A DNA stretch of 64,000 nucleotides from Pseudoalteromonas rubra (GCF_005886805.2 NZ_CP045429.1:4531234-4595233); one strand, 5' to 3'; counted from the stretch's first letter, positions 16,718-26,475 are shown. Notes: generated by a model not told the origin, from the letters alone. Numbers and translations: made by a program.

Positions 16718-18862
16718 TTATTCACACACAGATTCTTCCTCCTGTGCATAGGGATCCGGTATGTCTGGCTTCTTCAGCCTGACTTCCCGATCAGCTGACG
16801 CAATGGTTTCTTTACGATGCGCAATAATCACCCGGGTGATATCCAGGCGCGACACCGCTTCATTGATGTCTGACTCCAGGTTAGTATCCAGGTGACTGGT
16901 TGCTTCGTCCATAAACAGAATTTTGGGCTGTTTATACAAGGCACGCGCCAGAATAATACGCTGCTTCTGACCCCCTGACAGGCTTGACCCCATGTCTCCA
17001 ATCAGACTGTCGTAGTTCATTGGCATCTGGCTGATATCATCATGGATCGCGGCAAGTTGGGCACAATATACAACCCGTTCCATATCGATCGGTGTATCAA
17101 AAAAGGCGATGTTATCCGCCACAGAGCCAGACAGAAGTTCATCGTCCTGCATCACCGCCGCAATTTGCTGACGATACTGACGCGCACCGATCTGTTCCAT
17201 AGGCACACCGTCAATCAGTATCTCACCACTTTTTGGCAGATTCAGGCCCAGCATAATTTTCAGCAAGGTCGATTTACCACAACCAGAAGGGCCGGTGATC
17301 GCCACGGACTCACCCGCTTCGATGGTCAGGTTAAGATCGTTCAGCACATTCGGGGTCGCATCGGAATAAGAAAAGCTGATATTACGTAACTCTATCTGAC
17401 CCTTTACCTGATGCTGTTTGACTTGATCAGGTTGGAGGATCTCCTTGTCGGTCAATGCGATATCAGCAATACGGTCAAAGTGCAGCCCGACCATTTTAAA
17501 TTCAATGAGTTTCTCAATCAGGTTCGCTGTTTTGTCCATAAACTGGCGCTTATACGACATAAACGCAAACAACATCCCGGTACTGAAACCGCCATCCAGC
17601 ACTAAGTGCGCCGCCAGATACACCACCAGTATGTTCTCAATTCCAAACAGCGCCCGGTTGATGGCGTCGTAGCCAATCTGAAAGTTACCCAGACGAATGC
17701 TCTGGTTAATGGCATTGGCATAGCGGTTTTGCCACTGGCCTTCGCGTTTTACTTCTGAGCCAAACAGTTTGATCGTCTGAATGCCCCGCACGGTTTCCAT
17801 GAAATTGGAGTTTTCTTCCGCACGCGCCATGATCTCTTGCTCACTGATATTGCGAAACGGTCGGTACATGGCAATGCGCACAATGGCATAGGCCACCACC
17901 GCTGCTAAGACCACAGCCGACAAAGTGGGGCTGTAAAAGAAGATCATGGCCAGTGTGATGATGGCCATCAGCCCGTCAATTATGGCTTCAATCACCCCAG
18001 TGGTGAGGATTTGCTTCACCTGCTGCAAGGAGCCAAAACGGGACACTACGTCACCCATATGGCGTTTTTCAAAATACGAAATCGGCAGCCGCACCAAATG
18101 ATGGAAGAGGTTTGCACCGAGCTGAATATTCATCTGGTTACCAAAGTGCAGCAAGGTAAAACCCCGCAGCGCATTGGTGGCGATTTCAAATACCAGCACC
18201 AGGAAAAAACCGGTGGCCAAGACAGTTAATAAGTTCGTATCCCCGGTTAACACCACATCATCGATCACTAGCTGAATATAATATGGGGCAGCGAGGGTGA
18301 AAATTTGCAGTAAAATAGACAATAAAAAGATCAGCGTCAGTGACCGTTTCAGGCCGGTGATGCGGCTCCAGAAATCCGAAAACTGCAAACTCGGTTTCTT
18401 TTCTTTCTTTTCAAAACTCTTGGTCGGAGTCAATTCAAGTGCCACGCCGGTAAAATGCTTGGACGCCTCCGCCATAGTATACGTTTTCTCGCCCGACGCC
18501 GGGTCATGGATCACGATGCGTTTTTCGTTGGCCTTTTTCAGCACCACAAAGTGATTCATATCCCAGTGCAGGATACAGGGTGTTTGCAGTGCATCAAGAT
18601 CTTCGAGTTCTATACGCAGCGGACGCGAACTCATTTCTAACTTTTCAGCAAAATGCATAATATCCAGCAAGGTTGCGCCCTCGATGGAAATACTGAACTT
18701 TTGCCTCAGTGAGGTGAGGTCGCTGTGATAGCCATGATACGCGGCCACCATAGCGAGACTGGCAAGGCCACATTCGGCGGCCTCAGATTGCAAAATGACA
18801 GGCAGTGACTTCCTTGACCAGAACTGTAACTGCTGTACCGGTGATTCGTCTTCAACGTGCAT
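16718..18862 (-). CDS. Peptidase-containing ABC transporter (C39-ABC, LanT/HlyB class)
   Basis: 714 residues. The N-terminal C39 protease domain has catalytic Cys31 (AAECGLAS), His104 (DMNHFVVL) and Asp120 (IHDPASG), so it should cleave double-glycine leaders during export. Six membrane helices follow (about 170-440). The ATPase domain has Walker A GPSGCGKSTLL, signature LSGGQKQR and Walker B ILFMDEATSHLD. With the HlyD-like protein encoded just upstream it would form a type 1 secretion assembly that also needs an outer-membrane TolC. Ribosome-binding site AAAAGG precedes the ATG. Confidence 0.95.
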   Translation of the reverse strand: MHVEDESPVQQLQFWSRKSLPVILQSEAAECGLASLAMVAAYHGYHSDLTSLRQKFSISIEGATLLDIMHFAEKLEMSSRPLRIELEDLDALQTPCILHWDMNHFVVLKKANEKRIVIHDPASGEKTYTMAEASKHFTGVALELTPTKSFEKKEKKPSLQFSDFWSRITGLKRSLTLIFLLSILLQIFTLAAPYYIQLVIDDVVLTGDTNLLTVLATGFFLVLVFEIATNALRGFTLLHFGNQMNIQLGANLFHHLVRLPISYFEKRHMGDVVSRFGSLQQVKQILTTGVIEAIIDGLMAIITLAMIFFYSPTLSAVVLAAVVAYAIVRIAMYRPFRNISEQEIMARAEENSNFMETVRGIQTIKLFGSEVKREGQWQNRYANAINQSIRLGNFQIGYDAINRALFGIENILVVYLAAHLVLDGGFSTGMLFAFMSYKRQFMDKTANLIEKLIEFKMVGLHFDRIADIALTDKEILQPDQVKQHQVKGQIELRNISFSYSDATPNVLNDLNLTIEAGESVAITGPSGCGKSTLLKIMLGLNLPKSGEILIDGVPMEQIGARQYRQQIAAVMQDDELLSGSVADNIAFFDTPIDMERVVYCAQLAAIHDDISQMPMNYDSLIGDMGSSLSGGQKQRIILARALYKQPKILFMDEATSHLDTNLESDINEAVSRLDITRVIIAHRKETIASADREVRLKKPDIPDPYAQEEESVCE

Positions 18863-18892
18863 AAAAAGCCTTTTTATTCTTTTAGTTGCAGC

Positions 18893-20137
18893 CTACAGCT
18901 GTCCTTTAATACTAAACACGGGATCAAATAACCAACGCAATAAAGAGCGTTCTTCGACAATGATATCAGCATCGAGCATCATCCCGGCCCGCAGCGGCGT
19001 CTCCTTGCCATAAGCGGTGATCTGCTGCGCTTCCAGCGCCACCACAACCCGGTAGGCGGGTTGCTGTATCACACCCGGTGTGCTGGTTTCATCTGGCAGG
19101 ATCACACTGTTACTGACTTGCTCAACGGTGCCGTTATAAATGCCAAACTTCTCATATGGAAAGGCGTGGTAACGCAGTTTGGTTTCCTGACCGAGGTTGA
19201 TAAATCCAAATGACGATGTCGGCACATAAATGATCGCCTGCATCTGGCTGCCTTGCGGCAAAATACTCAGCAGGTTTTGCCCTGCATTGACACTCTTACC
19301 CACCTTACCCAGCAAGCCTGTGACCACTCCGGCTTTCGGTGCTCGCAGCTCTCCAAGGCGTTGCTGTTCAACGGATGATAACTGGATCTGCAGATCTGCC
19401 TGTTGGGATTCCAGCTGGCTGAGACGCTCATTATGCTGCAATGGCAGTTTTTCCAAATCAGTATCGTATTGCTGGATTTGCGATGCCAATGTCAGCCGCT
19501 CCGACTGAATGCTGGATGCCTGCTGTTGTAATGACAACAAAGTGTCTTTTTGTCGCTGTAATTCCAGTTCAGAAATATAACCGGTGCCTTTGAGCGTGCT
19601 GATCTGGCGCACCATCTGCTGATTCAACTGGAGTCGCTTTTCGAACGTACTCGCCTGGCTATCCAGTTCTTTCAAACGCGCTTCTGCAGTGGCTTTTTGT
19701 TGCCTGAGCTCAGTCAGTTCAAGCGCTTGTTGACGTTTTTGCTGCATGATCTGCTGCTGCAAGTTGCGCAACTGAAAATTATATTGATTGAGCAGCGCCT
19801 GATTAAGCTCCAGTGACTGAGTGCTGTGCTTCGCTGACGCAACCCGTAATAAGGGTTGATCCGCTTCCACATGATCCCCTTCAGACACCAGTACTTCAGC
19901 AATAATGCCGGTTTGTGGGGCAACCAGCTTAAGTACGCCGGTATTGGGCTCGATGACTCCAGAGACCCGCTCTTTGCGCGCATAACTGCCACTGGCAAGA
20001 AAGATGATGCTAATAACAACGACGATCAGGATAAGTAAAGCCAGTGTCTTGAACACGGGTGGTTGAACTAAACTTACAGCTCCTTCTAGCCGGTGTCTTT
20101 TACTCTCTAAGACTTCTTTTCTAAAGAGATTTTCCAT
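18893..20137 (-). CDS. HlyD-family periplasmic adaptor
   Basis: 414 residues. One N-terminal membrane helix (about 29-50), a biotinyl-lipoyl-like half (SGVIEPNTGVLKLVAPQTG...VSEGDHVEADQPLLRV), a long Gln/Leu-rich coiled coil at about 120-260, then the second lipoyl half and a beta-barrel. It links the C39-ABC exporter to an outer-membrane channel. It is first in the operon, 30 bases before the exporter gene. The ribosome-binding site is weak. Confidence 0.92.
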   Translation of the reverse strand: MENLFRKEVLESKRHRLEGAVSLVQPPVFKTLALLILIVVVISIIFLASGSYARKERVSGVIEPNTGVLKLVAPQTGIIAEVLVSEGDHVEADQPLLRVASAKHSTQSLELNQALLNQYNFQLRNLQQQIMQQKRQQALELTELRQQKATAEARLKELDSQASTFEKRLQLNQQMVRQISTLKGTGYISELELQRQKDTLLSLQQQASSIQSERLTLASQIQQYDTDLEKLPLQHNERLSQLESQQADLQIQLSSVEQQRLGELRAPKAGVVTGLLGKVGKSVNAGQNLLSILPQGSQMQAIIYVPTSSFGFINLGQETKLRYHAFPYEKFGIYNGTVEQVSNSVILPDETSTPGVIQQPAYRVVVALEAQQITAYGKETPLRAGMMLDADIIVEERSLLRWLFDPVFSIKGQL

Positions 20138-20261
20138 AATTAACTAACACCCGATTGTTTAAGTTTTTTATTGTTAAATTTTAATTAACTCTCCGTAATG
20201 TACCACTTTGACCTGCAGAAAGGAAACTACGAAAGCGCGTCGGAAAAATCCCCCACCCCAG

Positions 20262-20293
20262 AATCAAAAACGGGAGCCTCAGCCCCCGTTTTC
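20262..20293. terminator. Terminator between glmU and the HlyD gene
   Basis: The arms AAAACGGG and CCCGTTTTT with an inner GGCTGAGGC-type loop form a G/C-rich hairpin with T-runs on both sides. It lies directly after the glmU stop and ends that transcript before the lanthipeptide-type operon, which runs in the same direction. Confidence 0.8.
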
Positions 20294-21655
20294 TCAGCTT
20301 TTTTTAACCGGTCTTTGCCAGTTACCAATATTACGCTGCTTGCTTCTGGCTACCGCTAGTTCCTCATCGGCGACTTTTGCGGTGATCACCGAGCCTGCGC
20401 CGACTGTTGCTGTCTTGCCAATCTCAACCGGTGCGACCAGCGAAGAATTTGAGCCAATAAATGCACCGTCACCAATGAGGGTCTTTGACTTATTTACCCC
20501 ATCATAGTTACAAGTGATGGTACCGGCACCGATATTCACTTTTTCTCCAATCTCTGCATCGCCCAGATAGGTTAAGTGGTTTGCTTTGGAACCTTTACCA
20601 AGACGCGATTTTTTCATCTCAACAAAGTTGCCAATGTGCGAATCCGTTTCCATCACGGCGCCCGGACGTAGTCGCGCAAATGGCCCTAAAGTACACGAGT
20701 CGCCAACCTTTGCATCTTCGATCAACGTGTTCGCTTTAATGACAACACCATTACCGATCTGACAGTTTTTTAGCACACAGTTGGGTCCGATAACGACATC
20801 ATCACCGAGTTCAACCTGTCCTTCAAAAACAACATTCACATCAATCTGAACGTCCTGACCAGTTTTCACCTCACCACGCACATCAATACGGTTTGGATCT
20901 GCCAGGCTGGCACCATTTAACATCAGGGTTTCAGCTTGCCCACTCTGATACGCACGCTCTAGTCCGGCAAGCTGCACACGGTTATTCGCCCCTTCCACTT
21001 CCATCGCATCATCAGGTTGTGCAGAGGTAATCTCAACGCCATCCTGATGCGCCATCGCCACGATATCAGTCAGGTAATATTCGCCTTGGGCATTGTTCTG
21101 TGACAACTGACCCAGCCACTTTTTCAGTAATTCACCATTGGCAGCCATAATACCGGTGTTGATCTCCTGAATTGCAAGTTGCTCTGGTGTCGCATCTTTT
21201 TGCTCAACGATCCCAACCAACTTACCATTTTCACGCAACATACGGCCATAACCCATTGGATTATCAAGGTTCACCGTCAACACAGCTAATCCCTTTGCTG
21301 GCGTCACTTCAAGTAGGCGTTGTAATGTAGACAGGCGTGTTAGCGGTACGTCTCCATATAAAATCAGCACAGTGTCATCGTCAGCAATATGTTCTTTTGC
21401 CACCGCAACCGCATGGCCAGTACCCAGTTGCTCAGCCTGATGTACCCAGTTTACCTCATTGTGGCTCAACGCCTGTTTTAACTGCTGCGCACCATGACCA
21501 TACACCAGATTAGTCGTACTCGCGCCCAACGCAATCGCATTATCAATTACGTGTTGTACCATCGGCCGGCCTGCGACAGGATGAAGTACTTTGGGTAACT
21601 TTGAACGCATGCGAGTACCTTTGCCCGCGGCTAATATTACTGTTGTCAGTGCCAT
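20294..21655 (-). CDS. glmU: Bifunctional GlcNAc-1-phosphate uridyltransferase / glucosamine-1-phosphate acetyltransferase
   Basis: Makes UDP-GlcNAc from glucosamine-1-phosphate, acetyl-CoA and UTP in the cytoplasm, for peptidoglycan and LPS. The N-terminal pyrophosphorylase has the [19 protein letters not shown] signature. The C-terminal half is a left-handed beta-helix of hexapeptide repeats ending in [10 protein letters not shown]. 453 residues, normal length. In many Gammaproteobacteria glmU lies right behind atpC. Here about 18.5 kb of other genes separates them. Confidence 0.97.
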   Translation of the reverse strand: MALTTVILAAGKGTRMRSKLPKVLHPVAGRPMVQHVIDNAIALGASTTNLVYGHGAQQLKQALSHNEVNWVHQAEQLGTGHAVAVAKEHIADDDTVLILYGDVPLTRLSTLQRLLEVTPAKGLAVLTVNLDNPMGYGRMLRENGKLVGIVEQKDATPEQLAIQEINTGIMAANGELLKKWLGQLSQNNAQGEYYLTDIVAMAHQDGVEITSAQPDDAMEVEGANNRVQLAGLERAYQSGQAETLMLNGASLADPNRIDVRGEVKTGQDVQIDVNVVFEGQVELGDDVVIGPNCVLKNCQIGNGVVIKANTLIEDAKVGDSCTLGPFARLRPGAVMETDSHIGNFVEMKKSRLGKGSKANHLTYLGDAEIGEKVNIGAGTITCNYDGVNKSKTLIGDGAFIGSNSSLVAPVEIGKTATVGAGSVITAKVADEELAVARSKQRNIGNWQRPVKKS

Positions 21656-21810
21656 TGAACAGAATCCTTAATTATTTATTACCACTTATCCGCCCCTGGG
21701 TACGGAGTTATACGATAGCAACTTTCTAATGCCTGCAATTGTAACCACCTTTTTGCTCTATTATAAGAACCAAAGCATCATAACTAGCAAATTGAAATGA
21801 CTGTATGTGT

Positions 21811-23115
21811 CTAACTGGAGAGGTTCATGACTGTGCTTGGACGGTTCAAAGGTAATACGATCCTTGCAATAGCACCTTTTTCATTCTTTCGATTTTTGAC
21901 ATGTAGCTCTCCTTGCTGACTTTCCACCAATGAGCGACATAGCTCTAAGCCCAGTCCCTGGCCATTTTCTTTTGTACTGTAAAATGGTGTTTGGATATTG
22001 TCGAGGTTTTGAATACCACACCCTCTATCTATCACTTCAATAAATACCTGGTTAAATTTCGTAAAACAATTTAGCACCACTGACTGACCCGGCTCACTTG
22101 CTTCAAATGCATTTTTGATTAGGTTGATAAGCGTTTGTTCGAGCAAGTCAGGATCTGACACAAATTCTATCGGATCACAGTGCAGCTCCAGCTTACCCTC
22201 AGGAAAAAGTAACTTAACTCGTTGATATATGCTTTCAATGCTGGTTATCTGATAGTTCGGTTCAGGCCTTTTACTACAATGAACATATGCATTTATAAAT
22301 GACAATAACCCAACCGCTCTATTGTGAATGATATGTAGGATCTTCTCACCTTCTGGCGTTAGCGCCTCATTGTCGATAAGAGATAGGCTCAACGATTGAA
22401 TTGGTGTGAGAGAGTTACCAACCTCATGTTTAATCACACGGATCAGTTTTTGCCATGCTTCAGCTTGTGTCTTTCTGATGGTAGATTGTTGATCAATAAA
22501 GATTAATAGTTCGAGAGCCGTACCATCATGATAAAGCTTGCTATGTCGGATCTGCCAGCGTCGGTTGATATCCGCATCGACGAATTCCCATACACCCTCG
22601 ACTTGGTGCAAGCCAAAACGGTCCGCGAGTTTCTTTTTCTGTAACTGCCATGCATAACCAGAAAAATTAGAAAATGCGCCATTTGCTCTAATTAGCTGGC
22701 TCTTGTCATTGAGTATGAGCATTGGCAGGTCCAGCTCTTCCAGCAAATCGTAAATGATCAGCTTGCTCTGATCGTAGCGAGTATGCGCTAAATGAATCTC
22801 TTTGCTGAGTTCAGCCAGCTTGTCTTGAATATCAAGCCCGACGCCATTTTGAAATCGTTGCCTTACCCGACGACGATGATCACCATTAATGAGTGCGTCC
22901 AGGTGCCCATTAATGCCGATATAAAACCCCAGTAATCGATTGTACTGAGCCATCGCTAGATAACCAAATAAGATACTAAAAGGCAACGCCATAGCGATAC
23001 TTAGTACCGCCTGAGAGGTCGTTAGCCAGACAATAGTCACGCAGGCGAGCGTAAGCAGGGTCCCCCAGCAGCCTAGTATCATTAAGACGATGCGTTCCAA
23101 AGACGTTTTAGCCAT
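21811..23115 (-). CDS. Sensor histidine kinase (NtrY-like)
   Basis: 434 residues: two N-terminal membrane helices (about 8-60) with almost no periplasmic loop, a HAMP-like linker, a PAS-like domain (about 120-210), and the kinase core. The phospho-acceptor is His230 in IKHEVGNSLTPIQSLS. The N box is LINLIKNAFEAS and the G boxes are DRGCGIQ and GQGLGLELCRSLV. The short periplasmic loop suggests sensing inside the membrane or cytoplasm. Its start overlaps the stop of the response-regulator gene by 8 bases, so the pair is translationally coupled. Confidence 0.93.
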   Translation of the reverse strand: MAKTSLERIVLMILGCWGTLLTLACVTIVWLTTSQAVLSIAMALPFSILFGYLAMAQYNRLLGFYIGINGHLDALINGDHRRRVRQRFQNGVGLDIQDKLAELSKEIHLAHTRYDQSKLIIYDLLEELDLPMLILNDKSQLIRANGAFSNFSGYAWQLQKKKLADRFGLHQVEGVWEFVDADINRRWQIRHSKLYHDGTALELLIFIDQQSTIRKTQAEAWQKLIRVIKHEVGNSLTPIQSLSLSLIDNEALTPEGEKILHIIHNRAVGLLSFINAYVHCSKRPEPNYQITSIESIYQRVKLLFPEGKLELHCDPIEFVSDPDLLEQTLINLIKNAFEASEPGQSVVLNCFTKFNQVFIEVIDRGCGIQNLDNIQTPFYSTKENGQGLGLELCRSLVESQQGELHVKNRKNEKGAIARIVLPLNRPSTVMNLSS

Positions 23116-24469
23116 ATTTTATTTGATACTTTTCCATTCTGCGATACAGAGCACTGGTACTTAGCCCCAAAATTTTAGCCGCTTCAGCCGTACAACCATC
23201 CGTTTTTTCTAGCGATTTGATAATTAGCGAAGATTCAGCTTCCGCCAAAGTTGTCAACGGATGGTTCGAAGCCTGACTTGGCACAGGCGTTATATTCAGC
23301 ACTTCTCTGTCAATGGTCTCCGACGAACAAAGCAATACGGCACGTTCCATCACATGACTCAGCTCTCGAACGTTGCCCGACCAACGATAGCCTTCCAAGG
23401 CACTGACAGCACTAGGTTTAATTTTAGGTGCCGGTCGGTTATATTTTTTACTATGCAAGTTTACAAAGTGTGTCGCCAATAAACTGATATCTTCTCGTCG
23501 TTCTCTGAGCGGCGGCATCGTTACTTCAAATGTATTAATACGATAATACAAATCTTCACGAAATATTTTCTCTTCGATGAGGGTTCTCAACTCGGCGTTG
23601 GTTGCGCATATAAGACGCACATTTGCATGCTGCGTGGTGCTGCTTCCTACCGCCTCATACTCCCCGCTTTCCAGCACACGTAGCAACTTACTTTGCTGCA
23701 TCATTGACATATTTGCAATTTCATCAAGCAATAAGGTCCCTTCATGTGCAATTGAGAATCGACCTATGCGATCTGATTTCGCATCTGTAAACGCACCTTT
23801 AATATGCCCAAACATTTCGCTCTCAAATAAGTCATCCGGGATCGCACCCATATTGACAGACACCAGGTTTTTATCACGCCTGGGTGACAGGTTATATATG
23901 TACTTTGCCAGAGAGCTTTTCCCAGTCCCATTCTCACCCAGGATGAGTACAGAGGCATCCGTTTCGCTGACCCGCTCTACTTGCTGCATCACTTTTTTCA
24001 TTGCAGGGGAGTGCCAAAGTATTTCTGTACTAGACTGCTCGGCAAGCTGCTGAGCTAAACCTTGTTTTGACTTTTCCAAGTTTTGTAGTTTTATTTGTTG
24101 CTCTAAAATTTGAAAAAGGCGCTGGTTTTGCCAAGGCTTTTCAATAAAATCTGCCGCTCCAAGTTTCATTGACTGAACAATTAATTCTGTATTCGACCAC
24201 GCGGTCATCACGACAATAGCCCGGTCAGGGTTACGCTCACGTAACTTTTTGAGCAACGCCAGGCCGTCACTACCTGAAGTTGTGTCAGACGTATAATTCA
24301 TGTCCATTAACACCAGGTCGGGATTACCATTACGATCTTCGAGCAAGCCCTGCTCTATCGTCTGCGCATAGCTGACTCGAAAACCTTTTTTGCTCAAAAT
24401 ATATTCAAGTGAAAGGCAAATATCTAGTTTATCATCCAGTACTAAAATATGAGGAGGAGTAGACGGCAT
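23108..24469 (-). CDS. Sigma-54-dependent response regulator (NtrC family)
   Basis: About 453 residues from the ATG at 24469, which has AAGGA seven bases upstream; a start at 24490 adds seven residues without a site. Receiver domain with Asp56 (LVLMDMN). AAA+ domain with Walker A GENGTGKSSLA, Walker B TLLLDEIANM and arginine-finger region. The C-terminal Fis-type helix-turn-helix reads TAEAAKILGLSTSALYRRMEK. The loop that contacts sigma-54, usually GAFTGA, reads GAFTDA here. A TATAAT-like element lies about 50 bases upstream (24521-24526). Likely target: the MacA/MacB-type operon at 26.5-30.9 kb, which has a sigma-54-like promoter. Confidence 0.93.
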   Translation of the reverse strand: MPSTPPHILVLDDKLDICLSLEYILSKKGFRVSYAQTIEQGLLEDRNGNPDLVLMDMNYTSDTTSGSDGLALLKKLRERNPDRAIVVMTAWSNTELIVQSMKLGAADFIEKPWQNQRLFQILEQQIKLQNLEKSKQGLAQQLAEQSSTEILWHSPAMKKVMQQVERVSETDASVLILGENGTGKSSLAKYIYNLSPRRDKNLVSVNMGAIPDDLFESEMFGHIKGAFTDAKSDRIGRFSIAHEGTLLLDEIANMSMMQQSKLLRVLESGEYEAVGSSTTQHANVRLICATNAELRTLIEEKIFREDLYYRINTFEVTMPPLRERREDISLLATHFVNLHSKKYNRPAPKIKPSAVSALEGYRWSGNVRELSHVMERAVLLCSSETIDREVLNITPVPSQASNHPLTTLAEAESSLIIKSLEKTDGCTAEAAKILGLSTSALYRRMEKYQIKYG

Positions 24470-24587
24470 ATAAAAATCCTTGTATTTCACAGAGCTTAAA
24501 AAGCTACTGATAAAAACAACATTATACTTACATTTTAACCCAACACTGTGCCCACTTAAAGATCATTCACACTATGCTAGATAGCTG

Positions 24588-24830
24588 ATGAGTAAAAAAA
24601 AGCATACCAGAAATCATTCCCACCATGACCTTCAGACACACAACCCAGTCGTTGCAATCACCACTGTGACAGCAGCGAAAAAAACACATACAACTGAATT
24701 TAATAAAGAAATTGCTCAGTTAGTTGCCAAAGTTGGGATTGAGGTTGCCGCCAGAGGTTTAAGTATTAATGAGTCGAAAATCAATAACAGGCGAAATAAA
24801 CTCCAGCAAAAACAGCGCAGCCCAGTCTGA
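24588..24830 (+). CDS. Possible small protein (80 residues), doubtful
   Basis: Open frame of 80 codons rich in Lys, His and Thr, divergent from the response regulator. No good ribosome-binding site is visible before the ATG. A second frame (24769-24909, 46 codons, rich in Ala and Ser, ending SAHIAQAAFDS) overlaps its 3' end by 62 bases in the +1 frame. The pair could be the two halves of one frameshifted gene or two coupled small genes. No family recognised. Confidence 0.3.
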   Translation: MSKKKHTRNHSHHDLQTHNPVVAITTVTAAKKTHTTEFNKEIAQLVAKVGIEVAARGLSINESKINNRRNKLQQKQRSPV

Positions 24831-25250
24831 GGCCGAAGCTGGCCCACAGGTAATATCGTTCATGGCGACCGTATCGGCACATATTGCTCAAGCGGCATTC
24901 GATAGCTAAGAATAAAGAATTAGTTAAGGCATAGCATAAACAGGAAAGAGGATTGTTGGGACATAGAAACAGACTAAGTCATACTCACTGTGGTGAGCTG
25001 ATCTTTAATGGGATTGATCAAGTGTCTCTATGTTGATCTGTCGTTCGTCATTAGTCAGTATTTTCTAACAATCAGCGTCAGTAACCTACTAGGATCATGG
25101 TGTTTCATCATCAGTGTCCAGTCCTATAACTGAAATAGTGAGGGCTGAGAATACGTGCTAAAAAATGGCCAGCAGTGAAATAAAAAATAAAGCATTTTCA
25201 AAAACTTAAAAAATACAGTATAGGCAATTATGTTGCAACTTACGGTGGAG

Positions 25251-25475
25251 TAATACCAATTTTCTCAATTAGGTGTTCTATTTTGAGGCGAGAAAATAGG
25301 GTCGATAACACCGCTCCCACGGCCTGCTATCGCTGAGGCACCTACGTCCATATAGGCGAGGCTAAAGTTTGCGAGCTTATACCTTAGGTAAAGGTTCTAA
25401 ATGAGAAAACCTCAAAGCCGTTAACATTAAATTTACTCACTTCCAATTGAACAGGGATTAAGTGAAATAAGTATA
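25251..25475. repeat. MITE-like element, copy A (225 bp, contains extra internal sequence)
   Basis: Begins TAATACCAATTTTCTCAATT and ends ATTAAGTGAAATAAGTATA, imperfect terminal inverted repeats. It shares CTATTTTGAGGCGAGAAAAT and the following AGGGTCGATAACA with copy B at 39804, and also the right-hand GCCGTTA and AATTGAACAGG segments. The middle part differs from copy B, so one copy has gained or lost sequence. Confidence 0.75.
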
Positions 25476-25852
25476 AGCTCCCTACACATATTTTCAGACA
25501 AAAAACCGTGATACAGACCGAACAGATTTGAGGCAAGCGTTGCCATTAGTGCACTTAGACTGTCCCTTTTTGTTGTTCAATCAATTGTAGTAATTACTCT
25601 GAGGTCATGCGTTTAGATATGTTCAACTTCGAATTAAGTTCAGAGCGTATTATATGAACTGGACGTACTCAGAAACCAGAAAATATTTAAGCGAAATTTA
25701 TTATAGATTAACTATATAGGTGCTTTAAAAAAACAGCTGGTGTAAAATACCCTAAGCATAAGGAAATTGGTAGCCTGCCACCAGCAGCCTACCGAGTTAA
25801 ATGCGTAAACGACAGTTTAGAAATGCCTTACATTGGAGTTGAATTAAGGCTA

Positions 25853-25890
25853 AGTAAAAACTACAATAATTAGTAAAAACTACAATAATT
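25853..25890. repeat. Two exact tandem copies of a 19-base unit
   Basis: AGTAAAAACTACAATAATT occurs twice head-to-tail, ending about 30 bases before the TTG/ATG of the winged-helix gene. A 19-base spacing places both copies nearly on one DNA face (about two turns). They may be operator half-sites for that regulator or part of its promoter. Confidence 0.7.
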
Positions 25891-25932
25891 AAATTAATTA
25901 AACAACCAAGGAAAACAGGGTTGGAAACTTCT

Positions 25933-26421
25933 ATGTCAATAAAAAAAATAAATGATGTAACTTTCTTCGATTTAAGAAACGTACAAAAAAACCATATCGA
26001 AAGTGGCCCATTCGAAAGCGGAGTTTATGAAGTCAATGATATTATAGTTGACTTTAGCACCAACCAATTAACAGATCCTTACGGCAGGAAAACCAGACTC
26101 GAGCCTTTGATTATGGAATTACTGGCTTTTATGATAAAAAATACAGGTTCTTATCTTAGCTGCAATGATCTCATGCAGCATGTTTGGTCAGGTAAGATTG
26201 TTTCAGATAATACAATCAGAGTGGCAATGAAAAAACTTAGGGATGCAATGGGCGATAATCCAAAACTGCCTAAGTTTATAAAAACAACACCGAGTAAAGG
26301 CTATATACTAATTGCTCAGGTATCCAAAAAAGAGTTTAATCATAACAACATACTGCCAATTTCAAATAAACTGATAATGTCTAGAGTTGGCAAGCTTTTT
26401 TCAAACTTTTTCATTAGATAA
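25933..26421 (+). CDS. OmpR/CadC-type winged-helix regulator without sensor domain
   Basis: 162 residues from the ATG at 25933 (GGAA six bases upstream); a TTG at 25921 with AAGGA upstream is an alternative start. The trans_reg_C domain spans about 35-135: VDFSTNQLTDPYGRKTRLEPLI for the first part, then NTGSYLSCNDLMQHVW, DNTIRVAMKKLRDAMGD and TTPSKGYIL. After it come only about 33 residues with no membrane helix, so the sensor half of a CadC/ToxR-like protein is absent. It is the only plus-strand regulator in the island, convergent with the FtsX-type gene, and could control the RiPP genes (inference). Confidence 0.85.
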   Translation: MSIKKINDVTFFDLRNVQKNHIESGPFESGVYEVNDIIVDFSTNQLTDPYGRKTRLEPLIMELLAFMIKNTGSYLSCNDLMQHVWSGKIVSDNTIRVAMKKLRDAMGDNPKLPKFIKTTPSKGYILIAQVSKKEFNHNNILPISNKLIMSRVGKLFSNFFIR

Positions 26422-26444
26422 ATAACTCTTCAACTCTAGTTTTG

Positions 26445-26475
26445 GCTAGCTCTGATAAGTTCCATCAGAGCTAGC
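26445..26475. terminator. Bidirectional terminator
   Basis: GCTAGCTCTGAT, 7 bases, ATCAGAGCTAGC: a perfect 12-base stem between the convergent winged-helix gene and the FtsX-type permease gene, with short T-rich tracts on both sides. Confidence 0.8.

Larger units (their letters stand above)
24910..25920. other. Gene-poor stretch with a MITE-like repeat
   Basis: About 1 kb of AT-rich DNA with many stops in all frames and no open frame I would support. It contains one copy of the ATACCAATT repeat family and, at its right end, a 19-base tandem repeat. It forms the left flank of the RiPP and transporter region. Confidence 0.6.
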
